From: Planctomycetota bacterium
GTDB taxonomy: Bacteria; Planctomycetota; UBA1135; UBA2386
Length of the DNA stretch: 40,912 nucleotides
Assembly: GCA_019636245.1 (NCBI GenBank)
Contig: JAHBXX010000040.1
Coordinates: 1-40,912 of the forward strand
Direction of reading: 5' to 3'
A program made the position numbers and the translations under genes. Positions 25,039 through 33,854 of the stretch are shown piece after piece. Position 1 is the first letter of the stretch; the number at the start of each line of letters is the position of its first letter. The notes beneath the pieces were generated by a model. That model saw only the letters and a program-made list of their open reading frames with translations. It searched no databases and was not told where the DNA came from.

Positions 25039-25976
25039 ACGGCGGCTTGCTCGGGCCCGTCCTCGGCGGCGGCCGCGTCGGCGTCCGCCGGCGGCCGCGT
25101 GCGGTAGCGGTCGTGGATCCAGAGGTACTGTTCGGGCGCCCGCCGCACGAGGCGCTCGATCTCGGTGTTGACCCGGACCACCGCGGCGAACAGGTCCCGG
25201 GCCCGGTCGCCGGTGCGTTCGAGCACGAACGGCTCGGCGGCGACGAGATCGAAGGCGAAACCCCGGCCGCGCCGCAGGGCGACGCCGACGACGATCGCGT
25301 AGCCGTGCCGCAACGCCAGGCTCACCGCCGCGCGCTCGCAGCTGGCGATCTCGCCGAAGAACGGGGCGAACACGCCGCGCAGGCGCTGGTTCTGGTCGAC
25401 GACCTGCAGGCCGACTCGGCCGGCCGCGAGGCCCGCCGCCAGGTCGCGGATGCCGCCGCGGCGCGGATGGATGCGCAGCCCGCCGCGCTCGCGGTTCTGC
25501 AGGATCCAGCGCTGCAGCAGCGGGTTCTTCGCCACCCTCGCCACGCCGTCGGCGCCGCCGACGAACTGGGCGACGCCGATCGCCGCGACCTCCCAGTTGC
25601 CGAGGTGCGCCGTGAGCCCGAGGAACGGCGGTCGCAGCGACGCGAGCTGCCGTTCCGCCTGCCGGTAGTCGAGCACGGCGCGCACGTCGCCGCCGCACTC
25701 GAGCAGCCTCGTCAGGCGTGCCATGTCGAGCGGCACCTTGAACAGGTTGCCGGTGGCTCGCGCACCGAGCCGCAGCAGTTCGGCCTCGCTCCGGTCGGGG
25801 AACGCGTTGCGCAGCAGCCGCAGCGCATAGCCGCGGCGGCGCCGGTCGAGGCGGAAGAACAGGCGCCCGAGGGCGTCGGCGCACCCGTAGCCGAGCCACT
25901 GCGGCACGCGCGCGGCGACGCCGATCGCCGTGCGGGCCAGCAGGTAGACGACCCGGTCGAGCAGCCGCGGCCTCAC
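25035..25976 (-). CDS. Lipid A biosynthesis acyltransferase (LpxL/HtrB-like)
   Basis: A 313-residue member of the LpxL/LpxM family, which adds a secondary acyl chain to lipid A at the inner membrane. The catalytic H-x4-E is His124-Glu129 in [10 protein letters not shown]. Other marks are [27 protein letters not shown] and the C-terminal [19 protein letters not shown], typical of the family. The GTG at 25976 overlaps the lpxK stop (GTGA), so it is the third gene of a coupled fabD-lpxK-lpxL set. LpxL versus LpxM (first or second acyl addition) cannot be decided. A hydrophobic N-terminal helix ([16 protein letters not shown]) fits membrane association. The Asp/Glu/Ala-rich last 20 residues are likely flexible. 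Confidence 0.92.
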
Positions 25977-26968
25977 AGCAGCCACTCCGCCGCCGCCGGC
26001 GCGGGGCCGACGAAGCGCAGCTCGATGCGCAGCACATGGCGCGGCAGCTCGCTGTCGCCGAGCCGGGCGTCGTCCTTCTCGGTGGTCAGCAGCCAGGCAT
26101 CGGCGGCGCGGGCGGCGGCGGCCGCGGCGGCCAGTTCGGCCGCGCGGAAGCGGTGGTGGTCGCGGTGGCGGTGGTCGCCGCGGACCTCGGCGCCCAACGC
26201 CTCGACCGTGGCGCGGAAGCTGGCCGGCCGCGCGATCGCCGACAGCAGCACGACGCGCCGGCCGCGCAGCGCCTCGAGCGGCAGCACCTCGCCGCGCGGC
26301 GCGGCGACGAGGTCGCTGGGGCCGTGCTCGCAGGCGTGGACGGCGAGGTCGGGCCGCCGCGCGATCGCCCGCAGGCGGTCGGTGCGCGCGGCGATCTGTT
26401 CGGCGTCCAGGCCGCCGGCGCGCGTCAGCAGCAGCATGCCGGCGCGCGCGAGGCCGGAGCGGAACTCGCGCAGGTCGCCGGCCGGCAGGCAGAGCCCGTT
26501 GCCGAACGGCCGCACGGCGTCGAGGCAGACGACGTCGAGGTCGCGGTGCAGCCGCCGATGCTGGAAGCCGTCGTCGAGCACGACGAAGTCGGCGCCGGCG
26601 GCGACGAGGCGGGCGCCGGCGGCGACGCGGTCGGGATCCTGCTGCTGCAGGAGCCACGGCAGCCGCCGCTGCAGCATCGCGCCCTCGTCGTTGAGCGCCT
26701 GGCCCGCGGCACGGCCGTAGCCGCGCGCCAGCACGCCGGGGCGCCGGCCGCGGGCATGCGCCAGCCCGGCGACGTAGGCCACGGCGGGCGTCTTGCCGGT
26801 CCCGCCCACCGTCAGGTTGCCGATCGAGACCACCGGCACCGGCAGCCGGTGCACGGCCCGCAGGCCACTGTCGAACGTCCAGTTGCGGGCGGCGGCGACG
26901 GTGCCGTAGAGCAGCGCCAGCGGCCACAGCGCCTGGCGCAGCGGGTTGCCGTGCTCCGGCTCGGGCAT
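25973..26968 (-). CDS. lpxK: Tetraacyldisaccharide 4'-kinase
   Basis: LpxK phosphorylates the 4' position of the lipid A disaccharide precursor at the inner membrane. The 331-residue length is normal. The N-terminal helix (LWPLALLYGTVAAARN) precedes the P-loop SIGNLTVGGTGKTP (residues 48-61), then RPGVLARGYGR and the family motif LDDGFQHRRLHRDLDVVCLD. The C-terminal half contains VVLLSAIARPASFRATVEAL and a HRHRDHHRF segment matching the usual DHHxF, and LLTTEKDDARL. The ATG at 26968 overlaps the fabD stop by one base (TGATG), and its own stop overlaps the lpxL start. Identification is secure. Confidence 0.97.
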   Translation of the reverse strand: MPEPEHGNPLRQALWPLALLYGTVAAARNWTFDSGLRAVHRLPVPVVSIGNLTVGGTGKTPAVAYVAGLAHARGRRPGVLARGYGRAAGQALNDEGAMLQRRLPWLLQQQDPDRVAAGARLVAAGADFVVLDDGFQHRRLHRDLDVVCLDAVRPFGNGLCLPAGDLREFRSGLARAGMLLLTRAGGLDAEQIAARTDRLRAIARRPDLAVHACEHGPSDLVAAPRGEVLPLEALRGRRVVLLSAIARPASFRATVEALGAEVRGDHRHRDHHRFRAAELAAAAAAARAADAWLLTTEKDDARLGDSELPRHVLRIELRFVGPAPAAAEWLL

Positions 26969-27885
26969 CACCCGCCTTGCAGGGCCGCAACCTCGTCGGC
27001 CGTGGTCGCGGCGGCGGTCTCGACGCCTTCGACGCCGCGCGCCAGCGCGATGCGCTTCACCATGTTGACCAGGGTCGGCTTCGGGCCGCACTCGACGAAG
27101 CGGCGCACGCCGGCGGCGAACATGCCCTCGATGGTCTGCTGCCACAGCACGGAGCCGGCGAACTGGCGCTGCAGCGCGCTGCGCGCTGCCGCCGCGGTCG
27201 TCACCGGCGCCGCGTCGACGTTGCACCAGACCGGGAACGACGGGTCCCGCATCGCCACGCCGTCGAGCACGCGGGCGAAGTCGGCGGCGGCGCCCTCGAG
27301 CAGCGCGCAGTGGAACGGCACGCTGACCTGCAGCCGCAGTGCCTTGCGCGGCGGTGCCAGGGCGACGACCTGGTCCATCGCGGCCGTGGCGCCCGACACG
27401 ACGATCTGCTCGGGCTCGTTGACGTTGGCGATCTGGCACAGCCCGGCGTCGACCCGCGCCACCAACGACTGCACTTCGTCGAGTCCCATCTTGCGCAGCA
27501 CGACCATGCCGCCGGTGCCGACCGGCACGGCGCCCTGCATGCGGCGGCCGCGCTCGCGCACCAGCCGCACGGCGTCGGCGAAGGCGAGCGTGCCGGCGGC
27601 GACGTGCGCCGCGTACTCGCCGAGGCTGTGGCCGGCGGCGAGGTCGGGGCGCTGGCCCAGGGCGCGGTAGGCGGCGACGGCGACCGTCAGCGTCGCCGGC
27701 TGCGTGTTCTCGGTCAGCGCCAGCCGGTCCTCGGGCCCCTCGCGGCACAGCGCCAGCACCGACTCGCCGAGCGCCGCGTCGGCCTCGGCGAACGTCGCCG
27801 CGGCGACCGGATAGCGCTGGGCGAGGTCCATGCCCATGCCGACGAACTGGGAGCCCTGGCCGGTGAACAGGAAGGCGCGCTGCAT
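26968..27885 (-). CDS. fabD: Malonyl-CoA:ACP transacylase
   Basis: FabD loads malonate from CoA onto acyl carrier protein for fatty acid synthesis. Marks over 305 residues are FLFTGQGSQFVGMGMDLA at the N-terminus, the nucleophile in GHSLGEYAAH (Ser87), the arginine segment RLVRERGRRMQ and the second catalytic residue in VPFHCALLE (His192). GPKPTLVNMVKR near the C-terminus is also typical. The ATG at 27885 matches the conserved start; a longer frame adds 27 unrelated residues. It is first in the set fabD-lpxK-lpxL, all overlapping, which joins fatty acid supply with lipid A assembly. Other fab genes are not in the window. Confidence 0.96.
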   Translation of the reverse strand: MQRAFLFTGQGSQFVGMGMDLAQRYPVAAATFAEADAALGESVLALCREGPEDRLALTENTQPATLTVAVAAYRALGQRPDLAAGHSLGEYAAHVAAGTLAFADAVRLVRERGRRMQGAVPVGTGGMVVLRKMGLDEVQSLVARVDAGLCQIANVNEPEQIVVSGATAAMDQVVALAPPRKALRLQVSVPFHCALLEGAAADFARVLDGVAMRDPSFPVWCNVDAAPVTTAAAARSALQRQFAGSVLWQQTIEGMFAAGVRRFVECGPKPTLVNMVKRIALARGVEGVETAAATTADEVAALQGG

Positions 27886-27982
27886 GGGCACAGCATTCCG
27901 CGCCGGCCCGCCCGCGATCAAGCCGACAGCCGACAATCGCCCCGGCGCGTCGGCGCCGCCGGGCACGCCGCGCGCCGGCCGC

Positions 27983-28846
27983 TCAGCGCCGCCGCCGCCG
28001 GTTGCCCTGCCCGCCGGCGTCGCCGCCCTCGCCGCCCGACTGGACGGGCTTGGGCTGCTCGTCGACGCCGAAGTGCGCGCAGGCCTTCTCCCAGTCGGCG
28101 AAGCGGTCGACGAAGCGCTGCTCGAACTCGCTCGGCTTGGCGCCGATCACGGCCAGGCGCCGCGCGATCTCGTCGCGCTTCGGGCGGTTCCAGCCCGCCG
28201 CGGGCGGGTAGTCCTGCAGCAGCTGGTACCAGCTGCGCTGCTGCTCCGTGCCGGCGCCGTCGTCGGCGCCGCCGGCGGGCGGTCCGGTGACCTTGCGCGT
28301 CTCGCCGCGCGGCATCGGCGGCACCTCGGCCTCCGCGTCGGCGGCCGGCGGCGCCTCGTCCGGCGGGTTGCCGCCGGCCGGCGGCGCCTTCGCGGCCGCG
28401 GCGCGCGCGGCGGCGCGGCGCGCCTCCTCGGTCTGCATCTGCTGCTCGAGCAGTTCCAGCTCCTCGGCCGAGATGCGTTGCAGCACCTGGTACTCGGCGA
28501 AGTCGGCGAACGGCACGAACACGTAGTTGCGGGCGCCGCTCGTGTACCAGAGCCGGATGCCGGCCCCCGGCTCCTGCGCCTGCGCATCGACGAAGCGCAG
28601 CCCGTCGACGCGTTCGACGAACCGCCCGTCCTTGACGACGCCACGCAGCTTGTTGCCGTTCTTCAACCGGACGACGACGCGCACGTGGCTGCGCACCGTG
28701 CGGCCGCCGTCGATCTGCTCGCGCATCGACTGCGCCCGTTCCTCGAGCCGGGAGTCCTCCCGGCGCTCCGGGGCGGGCTTGCCGGCCTGGGCCGCGATCG
28801 GCAGCGCGGTGGCGAGGCTCAGGACCGTGACGAGGTGGCGCTTCAT
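27983..28846 (-). CDS. Predicted secreted protein of unknown function
   Basis: A 287-residue protein with a signal peptide (MKRHLVTVLSLATALPIAAQ, cleavage after AQA). Residues about 50-130 form a beta-rich segment (SHVRVVVRLKNGNKLRGVV, LRFVDAQAQEPGAGIRLWYT) resembling a small SH3/Sm-like barrel. A helical Glu/Gln-rich stretch and a long Ala/Pro-rich linker (about 140-200) follow. A C-terminal helical part (SWYQLLQDYPPAAGW, RRLAVIGAKPSEFEQRFVDR) and a final Gly/Arg-rich tail (QGNRRRRR) end the protein. I do not recognise a named family. It lies upstream of fabD on the same strand with a 97-base gap, and is divergent from the PilX-like gene. A periplasmic location is likely. Confidence 0.75.
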   Translation of the reverse strand: MKRHLVTVLSLATALPIAAQAGKPAPERREDSRLEERAQSMREQIDGGRTVRSHVRVVVRLKNGNKLRGVVKDGRFVERVDGLRFVDAQAQEPGAGIRLWYTSGARNYVFVPFADFAEYQVLQRISAEELELLEQQMQTEEARRAAARAAAAKAPPAGGNPPDEAPPAADAEAEVPPMPRGETRKVTGPPAGGADDGAGTEQQRSWYQLLQDYPPAAGWNRPKRDEIARRLAVIGAKPSEFEQRFVDRFADWEKACAHFGVDEQPKPVQSGGEGGDAGGQGNRRRRR

Positions 28847-28983
28847 GCTCCCCCTATCGGCCGGCCAGGGGGCCGCACTTGCCCCGGTGTCCCGACCCGG
28901 GACGGGCACGCTCAGCCCGGCGGCGCCGCCGGCCGATAGCCCGCCGTGAGCGCCCGGAGCCCCGGGCCCGCGGGAGAATGCAC

Positions 28984-30207
28984 ATGCGCACGGTCCATCC
29001 GCCAACGGTTCCAGCCCGCGAGGGCGAGCGCGGCGTCGCGCTGATCATGGCGATCTTCTTCACGCTGCTGGTCGTCGGCATCACCGTGACGGGATCGCTG
29101 CTGCTGCGCTCGCACCAGGCGAACACCAAGGTCCGCTTCGTCGCCCACGGCCAGGCGGTGCAGTTCGCCCGCTCCGGTCTGATCGAGGCCCTGGGCTGGC
29201 TGCGCAAACAGACCGCGCAGCCGGTCACCGACTTCCAGCCCGCGCTCGACACCGCCGCCGTGCCGCCGGTGCTGGACACGATCGCGCCCGACCTGGGAAT
29301 CGTGCGCGAGTTCGAGATCACCGACTCGATCTGGGGCCGCTACGAGGTCTGGAAGCGCTGGGACGCCGATCCGGTGACGGCGCGCCTGCCGTGGCGCCAG
29401 ATGATGCAGTGCGAGGACATCTCCGACCTGCGCGGCAACCTGAGCCCCGGCTCGGTCTGGCGCCTGCGCAGCATCGGCTACGTGTTCCGGCAGGTCGACC
29501 CGTCGGTGCCGTTCGACCAGCCGCCGAACCAGGTGATCGGCCGCGAGATCGCGGAGATCGAGGCGCGCCGCCTGGCGCTGCAGCCGCCCGGGCAGGCGGC
29601 GCTCTGCACCCGCAACGGCAACGGCGTGCTGGTGTCGACCCGCGGCCGCGTGCTCGGCGGCGGGGCCGCCGCCGGCGTCTACTACCTGAACGGCACCGGC
29701 TCGCCCACGGTCTCGGGCACGCTGGCCGCGATCAGCGGCACGCCGAGCCAGTCGGCGGCAACGACCTACGCCGACGGCTTCGAGAGCGTGTTCGGCGTCT
29801 CGCAGTCCGAACTGGCGGCGATGGCGGACTACTACGTCACCAGCGCCGCGGACTTCCCGTCGCCGGTGCCCGTCGACAAGCTGGTGCTGTGCAACACCGC
29901 CATGACCTTCACGGCCGCCAAGCCGCTGAAGGGCACCGGCGTGGTGGCGATCGTCGGCAACACGGTGATCGGCCAGGGCAGCTACTCGGCGTTCTCCGGC
30001 CTGCTCTACGTGCAGGGCAACCTGGTCCTGCGCGAACCGAGCGAGATCCAGGGCGCCGTCGTCGTGACCGGCTCGGTGACCGTGCAGGGCGCCAGCGACT
30101 TCACGACGATCACCTACGACGACGGCATCCTGAACCACCTGCGCCAGGAACTCGGCACCTACCGGCTGTCGAGCGCGATGCTGCGGCCGCGGGCCAGCGA
30201 CAACTGA
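28984..30207 (+). CDS. PilX-like type IV pilus-associated membrane protein
   Basis: A 407-residue protein with a short N-terminus followed by GERGVALIMAIFFTLLVVGI and a membrane segment (about 17-41), the layout of PilX N-terminal domains, found in minor pilin-type proteins. The exterior has helical and beta parts (QFARSGLIEALGWLRKQT, SVWRLRSIGYVFRQV) and, from about 320, a repetitive strand region (GTGVVAIVGNTVIGQG, LLYVQGNLVLREPSEIQGAV) suggestive of a beta-helix or bactofilin-like fold. GGAGA lies six bases before the ATG at 28984, preferred over ATG at 28978 for that reason. No other pilus gene is near; a PilX-class role is inferred from the N-terminus. Confidence 0.72.
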   Translation: MRTVHPPTVPAREGERGVALIMAIFFTLLVVGITVTGSLLLRSHQANTKVRFVAHGQAVQFARSGLIEALGWLRKQTAQPVTDFQPALDTAAVPPVLDTIAPDLGIVREFEITDSIWGRYEVWKRWDADPVTARLPWRQMMQCEDISDLRGNLSPGSVWRLRSIGYVFRQVDPSVPFDQPPNQVIGREIAEIEARRLALQPPGQAALCTRNGNGVLVSTRGRVLGGGAAAGVYYLNGTGSPTVSGTLAAISGTPSQSAATTYADGFESVFGVSQSELAAMADYYVTSAADFPSPVPVDKLVLCNTAMTFTAAKPLKGTGVVAIVGNTVIGQGSYSAFSGLLYVQGNLVLREPSEIQGAVVVTGSVTVQGASDFTTITYDDGILNHLRQELGTYRLSSAMLRPRASDN

Positions 30208-30225
30208 CCAGCGGCGCGGCGCCGC

Positions 30226-30867
30226 TCAGAGCGGCCGTTCGAAGTAGAAGTCCGTAGCCGCGCGACCCGCGGCGTCGAGCGGGCGCTTCTCGAGTTCGGC
30301 GTAGATCTGGTCGATCGCGCGCGGCGTGCGCAGCAGCTCGTCGAGCGGGCGCCCCTGCGCCGACAGCTCCTGGCCGTAGGGCGAGGCGATGAAGTCGAGC
30401 CGCCGCAGCGCGAAGTGGTGCGTGCGCCAGCCGAGGTACCACGACCACTTGGTGAAGTAGTCGAAGCTGCGCTCGTTGAAGGCCCGCACGTGGGTCGGAT
30501 CGCTCCAGGCGCCGAGCGACAGCTCGTGCGGCACGGCGACCTTGAGCACGCCGCCGACCTGCAGCCAGTGCAGCAGCGTGGTCATCGCCGCCGGCAGGTC
30601 GCGGATGTGCTCGAGCACGTCCTGCGCCACCACCTCGCGGCAGCAGTCGGGGCCGAGCGTGACCTCGCCGAAGCGCGCCGTCGCGAACCGCAGCTGCCCG
30701 TCGGGCGGCAGGGGCTGGCCGAGGTCGAACACGATGTCGGGCCGCCAGCGCGGATCGACGTCGAGGTTGAGCCAGGCGGGCTTGAAGTTCTTGCCGCTGC
30801 CGACGTGCAGCGTCGTCGGCACCGGCAGGGTCGGGGGACAGGCGGGGATCTCGACCTGGGCGGCCAT
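30226..30867 (-). CDS. SAM-dependent methyltransferase-like protein
   Basis: A 213-residue class I methyltransferase-like protein. The N-terminal TTLHVGSGKNFKPAWLNLDV contains a glycine-rich SAM-binding motif with the acidic residue after the second strand. A later VVAQDVLEHIRDLPAAMTTL matches the post-motif region of the Methyltransf_11-type group, and VGGVLKVAVPHELS follows. The C-terminal part (SDPTHVRAFNERSFDYF, then WRTHHFALRRLDFIASP) resembles methyltransferases in cell-surface carbohydrate loci. The ATG at 30867 opens the conserved region. It is convergent with the PilX-like gene 18 bases away and lies 65 bases after a secreted protein gene on the same strand. The substrate is unknown. 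Confidence 0.8.
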   Translation of the reverse strand: MAAQVEIPACPPTLPVPTTLHVGSGKNFKPAWLNLDVDPRWRPDIVFDLGQPLPPDGQLRFATARFGEVTLGPDCCREVVAQDVLEHIRDLPAAMTTLLHWLQVGGVLKVAVPHELSLGAWSDPTHVRAFNERSFDYFTKWSWYLGWRTHHFALRRLDFIASPYGQELSAQGRPLDELLRTPRAIDQIYAELEKRPLDAAGRAATDFYFERPL

Positions 30868-30932
30868 GCCACGGGCCCATCGGCAACGGCCGGCGCGGAC
30901 TTGACCCTGCCGCGCGTGGTCCCGACCTGGCC

Positions 30933-32144
30933 TCAGACGCTGGCTGCGTACACGGTGTAGGTCGGCGTCAGCACCAGACCGAACACCGGATCGGCGCCGC
31001 AGAGCGTCGCTCCTTGCAGGTAGAGAGCCGTTCCGACGGGCAAGGTGGCGCCGACCAGCGGCAGCGGCAGCACCGCGTTGCCGAACGGATCGGCGATCGC
31101 CGTCAGCACGATCAGGCCCGCCGACCCGGGCACCAGTCCCAGGCCGCAGCCGACGGCGTTGATCCAGGGATGAGCGGTGTTGACCAGGCCCGCGACCTCG
31201 AAGACGAACAACATCGGGAATCCCGGTGGCAGCGAGCCGTGGCCGAGCGCGAAGGCGGCGTTGCCCACGGTCATCGGCCCGGTCGTGAACAGCGGTCCCG
31301 GGTACGTCGAGCCGGTGCACAGGCAGGTGGCGTTCGGCGGGCTGGCCGCCGGGGCGTTGAGGAAGGCCAGCCCCAGCGCGCCGAGCACGCCGCCGGAGAA
31401 CACCACCGGTTGCGGATCATGCACGTCGACGATCTGCGAGCCGTAGGCGACGAACAGCGGTCGTGCACCCGCGGCATTGGGCCGCAGCGTGCGGTCGATC
31501 GCCACGCCACCCGCCGGGCCCGGCAGCACGAACGGCGGCGCCACGGGCACACCGATCGGGCCGCCGCCGGGGAAGAAGTGGTAGGTGACGCCGGCCAGGT
31601 CGACGGCGTACAAGGAACCACTGGCGCCGTCCCAATCGAGGCCGGACACGGGCCCCGTGCCCCAGGGGATCGCGAACGGCGGCACCACGATCGGCATGGC
31701 CGCGTTCGGCAACACGCCGACGACCACCCCGGCGAGACCGCACAGGAACAGGACGCCGGTCACGCCGTCGATCGCCATGCCCGTCACCCGGCCGGTGACC
31801 GCCAACACGGCCGGGGCGATCGGCACCGGTGCCGGCAGCGGGGCCACCGGCGGCACCGACGGCGACGCCATCGCCGCGATCGTCAGGCCGTCGCTGTACC
31901 AGAGGTGGCCGAGCACGTTGTCGAACGTGCAGTCCCCGAACGGCGGCGCGGCCGGCAGGAGCAACGGCCCTGCCGCGTAGCCGAGCACCGGCGGAATCGC
32001 CGCCGGCACCGCTTGCAGTTGGCTCATCGGCGGCTGCACCTCGACGAACCCGCCGCTCGCGGGACCGTAGACGGCGAGCCGTTGGGCCGCGAGCGACGTC
32101 GACCAGGACACCGAGGAGAGGACGACGAGCAGGATCGTGCGCAT
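30933..32144 (-). CDS. Predicted secreted propeller-like protein, paralogue 1
   Basis: A 403-residue protein with a signal peptide (MRTILLVVLSSVSWSTSLAA, then AQRLAVYGPASGG). It is rich in Gly, Pro, Val and Ala with few charges. Repeating segments such as GRVTGMAIDGVTGVLFLCGL and GPVSGLDWDGASGSLYAVDL suggest blades of a beta-propeller; paired cysteines (CLCTGS, GCGLGLV) fit an extracytoplasmic protein. It ends in FGNAVLPLPLVGATLPVGTA and LYLQGATLC, the C-terminal segment shared with other secreted proteins here. The neighbouring gene 32289-33506 is a clear paralogue, position by position. Start ATG at 32144 is set by the signal peptide. Function unknown. Confidence 0.78.
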   Translation of the reverse strand: MRTILLVVLSSVSWSTSLAAQRLAVYGPASGGFVEVQPPMSQLQAVPAAIPPVLGYAAGPLLLPAAPPFGDCTFDNVLGHLWYSDGLTIAAMASPSVPPVAPLPAPVPIAPAVLAVTGRVTGMAIDGVTGVLFLCGLAGVVVGVLPNAAMPIVVPPFAIPWGTGPVSGLDWDGASGSLYAVDLAGVTYHFFPGGGPIGVPVAPPFVLPGPAGGVAIDRTLRPNAAGARPLFVAYGSQIVDVHDPQPVVFSGGVLGALGLAFLNAPAASPPNATCLCTGSTYPGPLFTTGPMTVGNAAFALGHGSLPPGFPMLFVFEVAGLVNTAHPWINAVGCGLGLVPGSAGLIVLTAIADPFGNAVLPLPLVGATLPVGTALYLQGATLCGADPVFGLVLTPTYTVYAASV

Positions 32145-32288
32145 GGCTGCGACCTCACGTGGGGCGGGCGATCGGACGTTGCCGACCACCCGCAAGGAAG
32201 CCGCTGGCGGCACGCGAGGAAATCAGCCACAGACCGAAGAGCGGCGCCGCCCGTGGTCGCAGGCGCAGCCGCCGACCTGCGGGGTCGC

Positions 32289-33506
32289 TCAGAAGCCCGA
32301 CACGTAGAGCGTCTGCATCGGCGTGATCACCAGACCGAGCACCGGGTCGGTCGGGCAGAAGGTCGCGTTCTGGTTGTAGAACGGCCCCGCGCCGAGCGGC
32401 AGGTTCGGCGGCACCAGCGGCAGCGGCAGCACCGCATTGCCGAGCGGATCGGCGACGCCGCCGAAGGTGATCGTCGTCGCCGAGCCGGGCACGATGCCGA
32501 GGCCGCAGCCGACGCCGTTGACCAGCGGGAACAGCGGGTTGAACACGGCGACGTCGAACACCCAGATCACCGGCCAGCCCGCCGGCAGACCGCCGAGGCC
32601 GATGCCGTAGGCGAGGCTGCCGGCACTCATCGGCGCGGTGTTGAACAGGGTCGGGAAGCCGGTGCCCGGGCACAGGCAGGCACCGATCGGCGGGTTCGCC
32701 GCCGGATGGTCGATGAAGGCGAGGCCCTGCGCCGCCGGCACGCCGGAGGGAAACGGCATCATCATGGGCGCGTTGATCTCGAGCACCGCCGGCCCGGCGA
32801 CGACGTAGATGGGCCGCACGCCGGCGCCGTTGAGCCGCAGCGTCTTGTCGATCGCGACGTCGTTGGCCGGGCCGGGCAGCGGCATCGGCGCGGCGACCGG
32901 CGGCGCGGCCGGGAAGCCGCCTGGGAAGAAGGTGTAGACGACGCCGGCCACGTCGCAGGCCAGCAGCGTGCCGGTGCTGCCGTCCCATTCGAGGCCGCTG
33001 ATCGGTCCGGTCGGGAACGCCAGCGGGAACGGCGGCACCAGGATCGCCATGCCCGCCGCCGGCGCCACGCCGACGACGATGCCCGGCACGCCGGTGACCC
33101 AGAGCACGCCCATGACCGGGTTGATGGCGATGCCGGTCACCGGGCCGCCACCGATCGCCGCCAGCACCGGCGGCGGGAACGGGATCGGCGGCGGCAGCGG
33201 CCCGGCCGGCGGGAAGGCGGGCGTCGCCATCGCCGCGAGCAGCAGGCCGTTCGTGAAGTAGTGGAACCCGGCGAGGTTGTCGAAGGTGCTGTCGCCGGGC
33301 GGCACCAGGGCGGGACCGATCGGGGGCGGCAGGGCCGGCAACGTCGGGTAAGCGACGAGCGGCGGCACCGGACCGGGCAACAGCGGCGTCGGCGGCTGCA
33401 GTTCGGCGATCGTGGCCGGCGCCCAGTCGTAGGCGGCGAGCCGCTGCGCGCGGGCGAGGCTCGGGAGGACGAACAGGGTGAGGAAGCACAGGCAGGTGGT
33501 GCGCAT
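32289..33506 (-). CDS. Predicted secreted propeller-like protein, paralogue 2
   Basis: A 405-residue protein with a signal peptide (MRTTCLCFLTLFVLPSLA, then RAQRLAAYDWAPAT). Its parts line up with paralogue 1: DSTFDNLAGFHYFTNG matches CTFDNVLGHLWYSDG, GPISGLEWDGSTGTLLACDV matches the same region there, and YTFFPGG matches YHFFPGG. The GCGLGIVPGSA segment and the ending LGNAVLPLPLV, YNQNATFC are shared. Lengths differ by only two residues, so this is a tandem duplication followed by divergence. It lies 144 bases upstream of paralogue 1 on the same strand. Function unknown; extracytoplasmic location is likely. Confidence 0.78.
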   Translation of the reverse strand: MRTTCLCFLTLFVLPSLARAQRLAAYDWAPATIAELQPPTPLLPGPVPPLVAYPTLPALPPPIGPALVPPGDSTFDNLAGFHYFTNGLLLAAMATPAFPPAGPLPPPIPFPPPVLAAIGGGPVTGIAINPVMGVLWVTGVPGIVVGVAPAAGMAILVPPFPLAFPTGPISGLEWDGSTGTLLACDVAGVVYTFFPGGFPAAPPVAAPMPLPGPANDVAIDKTLRLNGAGVRPIYVVAGPAVLEINAPMMMPFPSGVPAAQGLAFIDHPAANPPIGACLCPGTGFPTLFNTAPMSAGSLAYGIGLGGLPAGWPVIWVFDVAVFNPLFPLVNGVGCGLGIVPGSATTITFGGVADPLGNAVLPLPLVPPNLPLGAGPFYNQNATFCPTDPVLGLVITPMQTLYVSGF

Positions 33507-33531
33507 GGTCGGCAGATGTGGGGAAAGGGGA

Positions 33532-33554
33532 CGGGAGGCGGAGGCGGCCTCCCG
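33532..33554 (-). repeat. Hairpin in the leader of paralogue 2
   Basis: A perfect 8-base inverted repeat, CGGGAGGC and GCCTCCCG, with a 7-base loop. It lies 25 bases upstream of the ATG of the gene starting at 33506. On the minus strand it is followed by a pyrimidine-rich run with only three T, so a terminator is unlikely; a leader element is possible. Confidence 0.45.
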
Positions 33555-33799
33555 CCGGACAAGGACCAAGCCGCCCCCGGCGCACGCGGATTCCCCACCG
33601 CACGGCCGGAAACGCAGAAAAGCGCGTGCGCCGATGGCCGCCCGCGCCTTCCTCCGTCGATGTGGATCCTCGGACGACGCACTGGCGCGCCGGCGGCGGC
33701 GAGCGCCCGATGGCGCGCGCTGGCGGGCCGCGCGGACGCGCCCGACCGCATGCGGCGGCGGCGCCTCCGGCGCCAGGCGTGGCGCCTCGGCCGGCTGGC

Positions 33800-33827
33800 T
33801 TGTCGACGGCCCCCGGGCGGGCAGAAT
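33800..33827 (+). promoter_or_regulatory. Candidate promoter of the second ECF/kinase operon
   Basis: TTGTCG at 33800-33805, a 16-base spacer and CAGAAT at 33822-33827, followed by a C-rich leader and the GTG at 33855. The -35 is good and the -10 moderate; no Shine-Dalgarno is present. Confidence 0.45.
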
Positions 33828-33854
33828 CCACGCTTCCCCGCCGCCGCCCCGTCC

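Larger units (their letters stand above)
33507..33854. other. Divergent intergenic region before second ECF gene
   Basis: About 350 bases between paralogue 2 (minus) and the second ECF sigma gene (plus). It holds a short hairpin near the minus-strand gene and a candidate plus-strand promoter near the right end. Open frames crossing it are Arg/Ala/Pro-rich and are not supported as genes. Confidence 0.55.

Noticed and set aside
28978..28983. Alternative ATG two codons earlier for the PilX-like gene
   Set aside because: The Shine-Dalgarno-like GGAGA would directly abut this ATG; spacing is right for 28984.
31014..33854. Long plus-strand frame upstream of and in frame with the second ECF gene
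   Set aside because: It lies opposite the two paralogous secreted genes and is His/Arg/Gln-rich; only the part from 33855 shows sigma-factor sequence.
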